From NCBI GenBank assembly GCA_900466875.1, contig UBNQ01000003.1:129536-193535 (forward strand): a DNA stretch of 64,000 nucleotides. The letters are read 5' to 3'. A model generated the notes under the pieces. The model was not told the origin of the DNA. It did no database searches and worked only from the letters and a program-made list of their open reading frames with translations. The stretch's first letter is position 1. Each line of letters begins with the position of its first letter. This DNA is from Hyphomicrobiales bacterium. Its GTDB lineage: Bacteria; Pseudomonadota; Alphaproteobacteria; Rhizobiales; Rhizobiaceae. Below, piece after piece: positions 61,403 through 64,000 of the stretch. Both the position numbers and the translations under genes were made by a program.

Positions 61403-62773
61403 ATGTCTGAACGCCAAGGTTTGTTCATGAAGATCACGGTTCTGCTTCTGTTGCAGAACGGCTTGTTGGCAATGATCGTATCCACACTCTCTCCGGGCAT
61501 GTCTCTTGCCATGAAGGCGAGCCTGGCAGCGGGCGTCATTGTGTTTTCATTGACGACGGCCATGATGGCCACCCGCATCGCCGGCGGCCACACGGCACGC
61601 CCTATACCGACCAGGATATCACTGGGTCCCGCCGTTGAAAACAGCGCAATCTCCACTCCGGATCTGGCGTCGCGCGCCCCCGAACTCCCGTCGACATCGG
61701 AGCGGCTCTCCGTTGCTGGCCCACACCTCACGTCCGTGAAGAGCAACAGCGCCCTGAACGCCCATGATGATGCCACCCGCAGGAAAGAATCGGAAGAAAC
61801 CCTGGGCGCATTGGATGCCGGTTTGCGGCGTCTGGCGACCGGCGACCTGTCGGTCAGCCTCGACACTCCGTTTCCCGATGGTTTCGAAGGATTGCGCGGC
61901 GATTTCAACCGGGCCGTCAGTTCGCTCAACGAAAGCCTGACGACGATCATCACCTCGGCGGGAACCCTTCACGGTGAATGTGCGGAAGCGCGCATTCGGC
62001 TGGCGCAGGAACGCTCGCAGATCCCGGATGAAGTTCCCGCACTCTCCGTCGCAGGCAATGGCCTGCGGGATATAGCGGACCTGCTGCGCGAGCAGGATGC
62101 CGCGCTGAGGGAAATCGCAACGATTGCAGCAAACGCCAAGACCTATTGGCAGACGCATTGCGAACGCGCAGCCGAAGAGAATAAGGTCTCCGTCAGCCTG
62201 CACCGCTCCGAAAAACAGGTTGGCGAAATCGCCGCGCTGATGCGCGATGTGGCTTTCCGCACCAACATGCTGTCCGTCAGCGCCAATGTCGCGGCAGCGC
62301 ACACGTCTTCGCCGCAGGAAACATTGCCCGTCTTTGCCGCTGAACTGCGCAACATGGCCGAAGCAAGCGCAGCAGCAGCCAAACAGGCCTCTCTTCTGGA
62401 GCGCGACGTCACGCTCGGCCTCAGGCACGCGCGCGAACAGGCGGATCACATGTCACGGCAAGAGCAGCACGTTAGGCAGAGTTTCGAGACGATCGGCGAC
62501 AAGCTCACGGCGATATCCGAAGCAACCACGATGTCATCAGATATGGTCGCCCGCAGCGGCATCATTCTCGATGGGGCGCTGAAACATTCAAGCCAGCGCC
62601 GCTCGCTCGATCACGCGCTGGAGACCGCATTCGAACGCATGGCGCAGGAGCTTGCCGTGATCAACCGCCATTGCGGACGCTTCATTCAGGTGACTGTGCT
62701 GCGCGACGACCACAGCCCGCCGGATACGCGCCCTCCTCACCATCGCAGCCACCTGAGGCTGGTGAAGACCTAG
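61403..62773 (+). CDS. Chemoreceptor-like protein with degenerate signalling tip
   Basis: A 456-residue protein. Two adjacent membrane helices (about 10-28 and 36-57) leave almost no periplasmic part. Residues 134-180 look like a HAMP relative ([13 protein letters not shown]), and 282-318 align without gaps to the MCP hairpin tip: [16 protein letters not shown] corresponds to QTNLLALNAAIEAAR, and [12 protein letters not shown] to VAEEVRNLAERS. The conserved tip Glu and Arg are Ala and His here. GAGGGAGAG precedes the chosen ATG. It may no longer bind CheA/CheW. A CtrA-like site is upstream. Confidence 0.75.
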   Translation: MSERQGLFMKITVLLLLQNGLLAMIVSTLSPGMSLAMKASLAAGVIVFSLTTAMMATRIAGGHTARPIPTRISLGPAVENSAISTPDLASRAPELPSTSERLSVAGPHLTSVKSNSALNAHDDATRRKESEETLGALDAGLRRLATGDLSVSLDTPFPDGFEGLRGDFNRAVSSLNESLTTIITSAGTLHGECAEARIRLAQERSQIPDEVPALSVAGNGLRDIADLLREQDAALREIATIAANAKTYWQTHCERAAEENKVSVSLHRSEKQVGEIAALMRDVAFRTNMLSVSANVAAAHTSSPQETLPVFAAELRNMAEASAAAAKQASLLERDVTLGLRHAREQADHMSRQEQHVRQSFETIGDKLTAISEATTMSSDMVARSGIILDGALKHSSQRRSLDHALETAFERMAQELAVINRHCGRFIQVTVLRDDHSPPDTRPPHHRSHLRLVKT

Positions 62774-62880
62774 ACGATGCCAGAATGGCATCCTGGTGCT
62801 TTTCTCCGCGCAAGGGTCGCATCGGCGGTTCCGGCTCCCTAGATAGGAACGACAGAATTGTTCCTTTCCAAGGTAGATCC

Positions 62881-63888
62881 ATGATTCCGTTCTCGATACT
62901 CGATCTTTCGCCCGTCGGCGAAGGTTACTCGGTGCGCGATGCGCTCGACCAGTCCCGCCGCATGGCGATCAAGGCCGAAGAGCAGGGATACAAACGTGTC
63001 TGGCTGGCCGAGCACCACGGCATGCCAGGCATTGCCAGCGCCGCGACATCCATCGTCATCGCCCATGTGGGGGCGGCCACGAAGAAAATCCGCGTCGGAT
63101 CCGGCGGCGTCATGCTGCCCAATCACTCTCCGCTGGTGATCGCCGAACAGTTCGGCACGCTGGAAGCGCTGCTGCCGGGCCGTGTCGATCTCGGTCTCGG
63201 CCGCGCCCCCGGCACCGACATGCGCACCGCCAGCGCGCTTAGACGCAACATGGACGCAGGTGCTGAAAACTTCCCGCAGGATATCGTCGAGCTGAAACAC
63301 CTGCTCGGCACCCCGGTCGAGAACCAGGCGATCATCGCCGTCCCCGGCACCGAAGCCAACGTCCCGCTTTGGCTGCTTGGCTCCAGCCTCTACAGCGCCC
63401 ATCTCGCCGCGGCATTGGGATTACCCTATGCCTTTGCCTCGCACTTCGCGCCCGACATGCTGATGGATGCGATTGCGATCTACCGGGAGCGTTTCCAGCC
63501 ATCACCGGAACTCGACAAGCCCTATGTCATGGTCGGCGTCATGGGCGTTGCCGCCGATACCGACGACGAAGCCGAGCGTCTGTTCACCTCGTCGCAGCAG
63601 CAATTCGTCAACCTGCGCAAGAATGTCCGCACCCGTTTCCCCAAGCCGCTCGACACGATGGACGGCTTCTGGACGCCGATGGAAAAGATGAGCGTCGAGC
63701 ACACGCTGCGTTACGCCGCCGTCGGCTCCGTGCCGACGATCGAAGCGAAGCTGAAGGATTTTCTGGAAGAGACCGGCGCGGACGAACTGATCGTTTCCAT
63801 GCCGATCCACGACATGGACGCCCGTCTGCATTCGGTGGAATTGTTTGCGTCAATGCCGATGATGCAAAAGGAAAATTACGGGGCTTGA
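62881..63888 (+). CDS. Luciferase-like flavin monooxygenase (LLM class)
   Basis: A 335-residue bacterial-luciferase-fold oxidoreductase with [15 protein letters not shown] at the start, [17 protein letters not shown] near 40, [20 protein letters not shown] near 85 and GLGRAPGTD near 115, the pattern of the MsnO8/YhbW-like subgroup. The substrate is unknown. The ATG is used rather than the long open frame that overlaps the previous gene. An inverted repeat AGGAAC-N9-GTTCCT lies about 20 bp upstream. Confidence 0.9.
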   Translation: MIPFSILDLSPVGEGYSVRDALDQSRRMAIKAEEQGYKRVWLAEHHGMPGIASAATSIVIAHVGAATKKIRVGSGGVMLPNHSPLVIAEQFGTLEALLPGRVDLGLGRAPGTDMRTASALRRNMDAGAENFPQDIVELKHLLGTPVENQAIIAVPGTEANVPLWLLGSSLYSAHLAAALGLPYAFASHFAPDMLMDAIAIYRERFQPSPELDKPYVMVGVMGVAADTDDEAERLFTSSQQQFVNLRKNVRTRFPKPLDTMDGFWTPMEKMSVEHTLRYAAVGSVPTIEAKLKDFLEETGADELIVSMPIHDMDARLHSVELFASMPMMQKENYGA

Positions 63889-63902
63889 GGCGTTCAAGGC
63901 TG

Positions 63903-63950
63903 CCCCTCACCCTAACCCTCTCCCCGCGTGCGGGGCGAGGGGACGTGGCT
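63903..63950. repeat. GC-rich palindromic repeat after the LLM gene
   Basis: CCCTCTCCCCGC-GTGC-GGGGCGAGGGG, a short dispersed repeat, 15 bp past the gene; it may act as a terminator. The last 50 bases of the window show nothing else. Confidence 0.65.
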
Positions 63951-64000
63951 CACGCAATGCTCAGGAAGAGCAAAGACGGTGCGGCATATCCCTTCTCCCC

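Overview
The window is a 64-kb stretch of alphaproteobacterial chromosome, almost certainly from the Rhizobiaceae (Rhizobium, Agrobacterium, Neorhizobium or a close relative). The reasons are the high GC content, the ybgC/tolQRAB-pal-cpoB-tilS-ftsH-glmM order, a serC-serA operon with a serC-type leader, a sqdB-sqdD-sqdC sulfolipid operon, hmuTUV heme uptake, an EcfG-type (GGAAC-N16-CGTT) stress regulon, and short GC-rich palindromic repeats typical of that family. Most of it is core chromosome. There is no CRISPR array, no rRNA, no insertion sequence with a transposase, and no prophage.

Layout. 1-13 kb: partial purA, an EamA exporter, a transglutaminase-like pseudo-protease, DUF3422, a lipoprotein transglycosylase, a membrane diguanylate cyclase, a quinone/aldehyde detoxification cassette (ring-cleaving dioxygenase, hydrolase, aldehyde dehydrogenase), ung, a glyoxalase and galE. 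12.8-13.4 kb: a decayed HigBA-type toxin-antitoxin locus whose antitoxin and operator survive. 13.4-17.6 kb: DUF454, hmuTUV, and divergently an IsdG-like heme monooxygenase with HutX. 17.6-25.3 kb: a stress island (DUF3008 protein, a small acidic protein, a nucleotidyltransferase/metallophosphoesterase pair, treZ-treY, two paralogous 24-residue membrane peptides), in which nearly every transcription unit starts behind a GGAAC-type promoter. 25.4-32 kb: an amidase, RNA modification genes (rsmJ, rluA, mnmA) around a tRNA-Met gene, and an MscS channel. 32-41 kb: Tim44-domain protein, serC-serA, a quinone reductase/TetR pair with tandem operators, an outer-membrane protein and a GH15 glucoamylase-like enzyme. 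41-53 kb: glmM, ftsH, tilS, cpoB, pal, tolBARQ and ybgC. 53-56.4 kb: sqdBDC, split by a nested palindromic repeat. 56.4-61.2 kb: an HVA1/DUF2945 protein, a Nudix hydrolase and ruvCAB, in which each of the two gaps between ruv genes carries its own VapBC toxin-antitoxin pair. 61.3-64 kb: a degenerate chemoreceptor-like protein behind a CtrA-like site, and a luciferase-like monooxygenase.

Genes that work together: TreY and TreZ make trehalose from maltodextrins. The GGAAC promoters place them with the small stress proteins and the nucleotidyltransferase/phosphoesterase pair, so the whole block is plausibly one osmotic/desiccation response module. Tol-Pal with CpoB and YbgC maintains the envelope at division. 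HmuTUV, the IsdG-like enzyme and HutX take up, degrade and carry heme. RuvA, RuvB and RuvC resolve Holliday junctions.

The observations most worth following are the two VapBC modules threaded into ruvCAB with 4-nt stop/start overlaps, the stress-promoter island with its unexplained nucleotidyltransferase/phosphoesterase operon and tandem 24-residue peptides, the dead HigB toxin with a live antitoxin, and the chemoreceptor homologue with an eroded signalling tip. All calls were made by reading the sequence alone; no database search was run.
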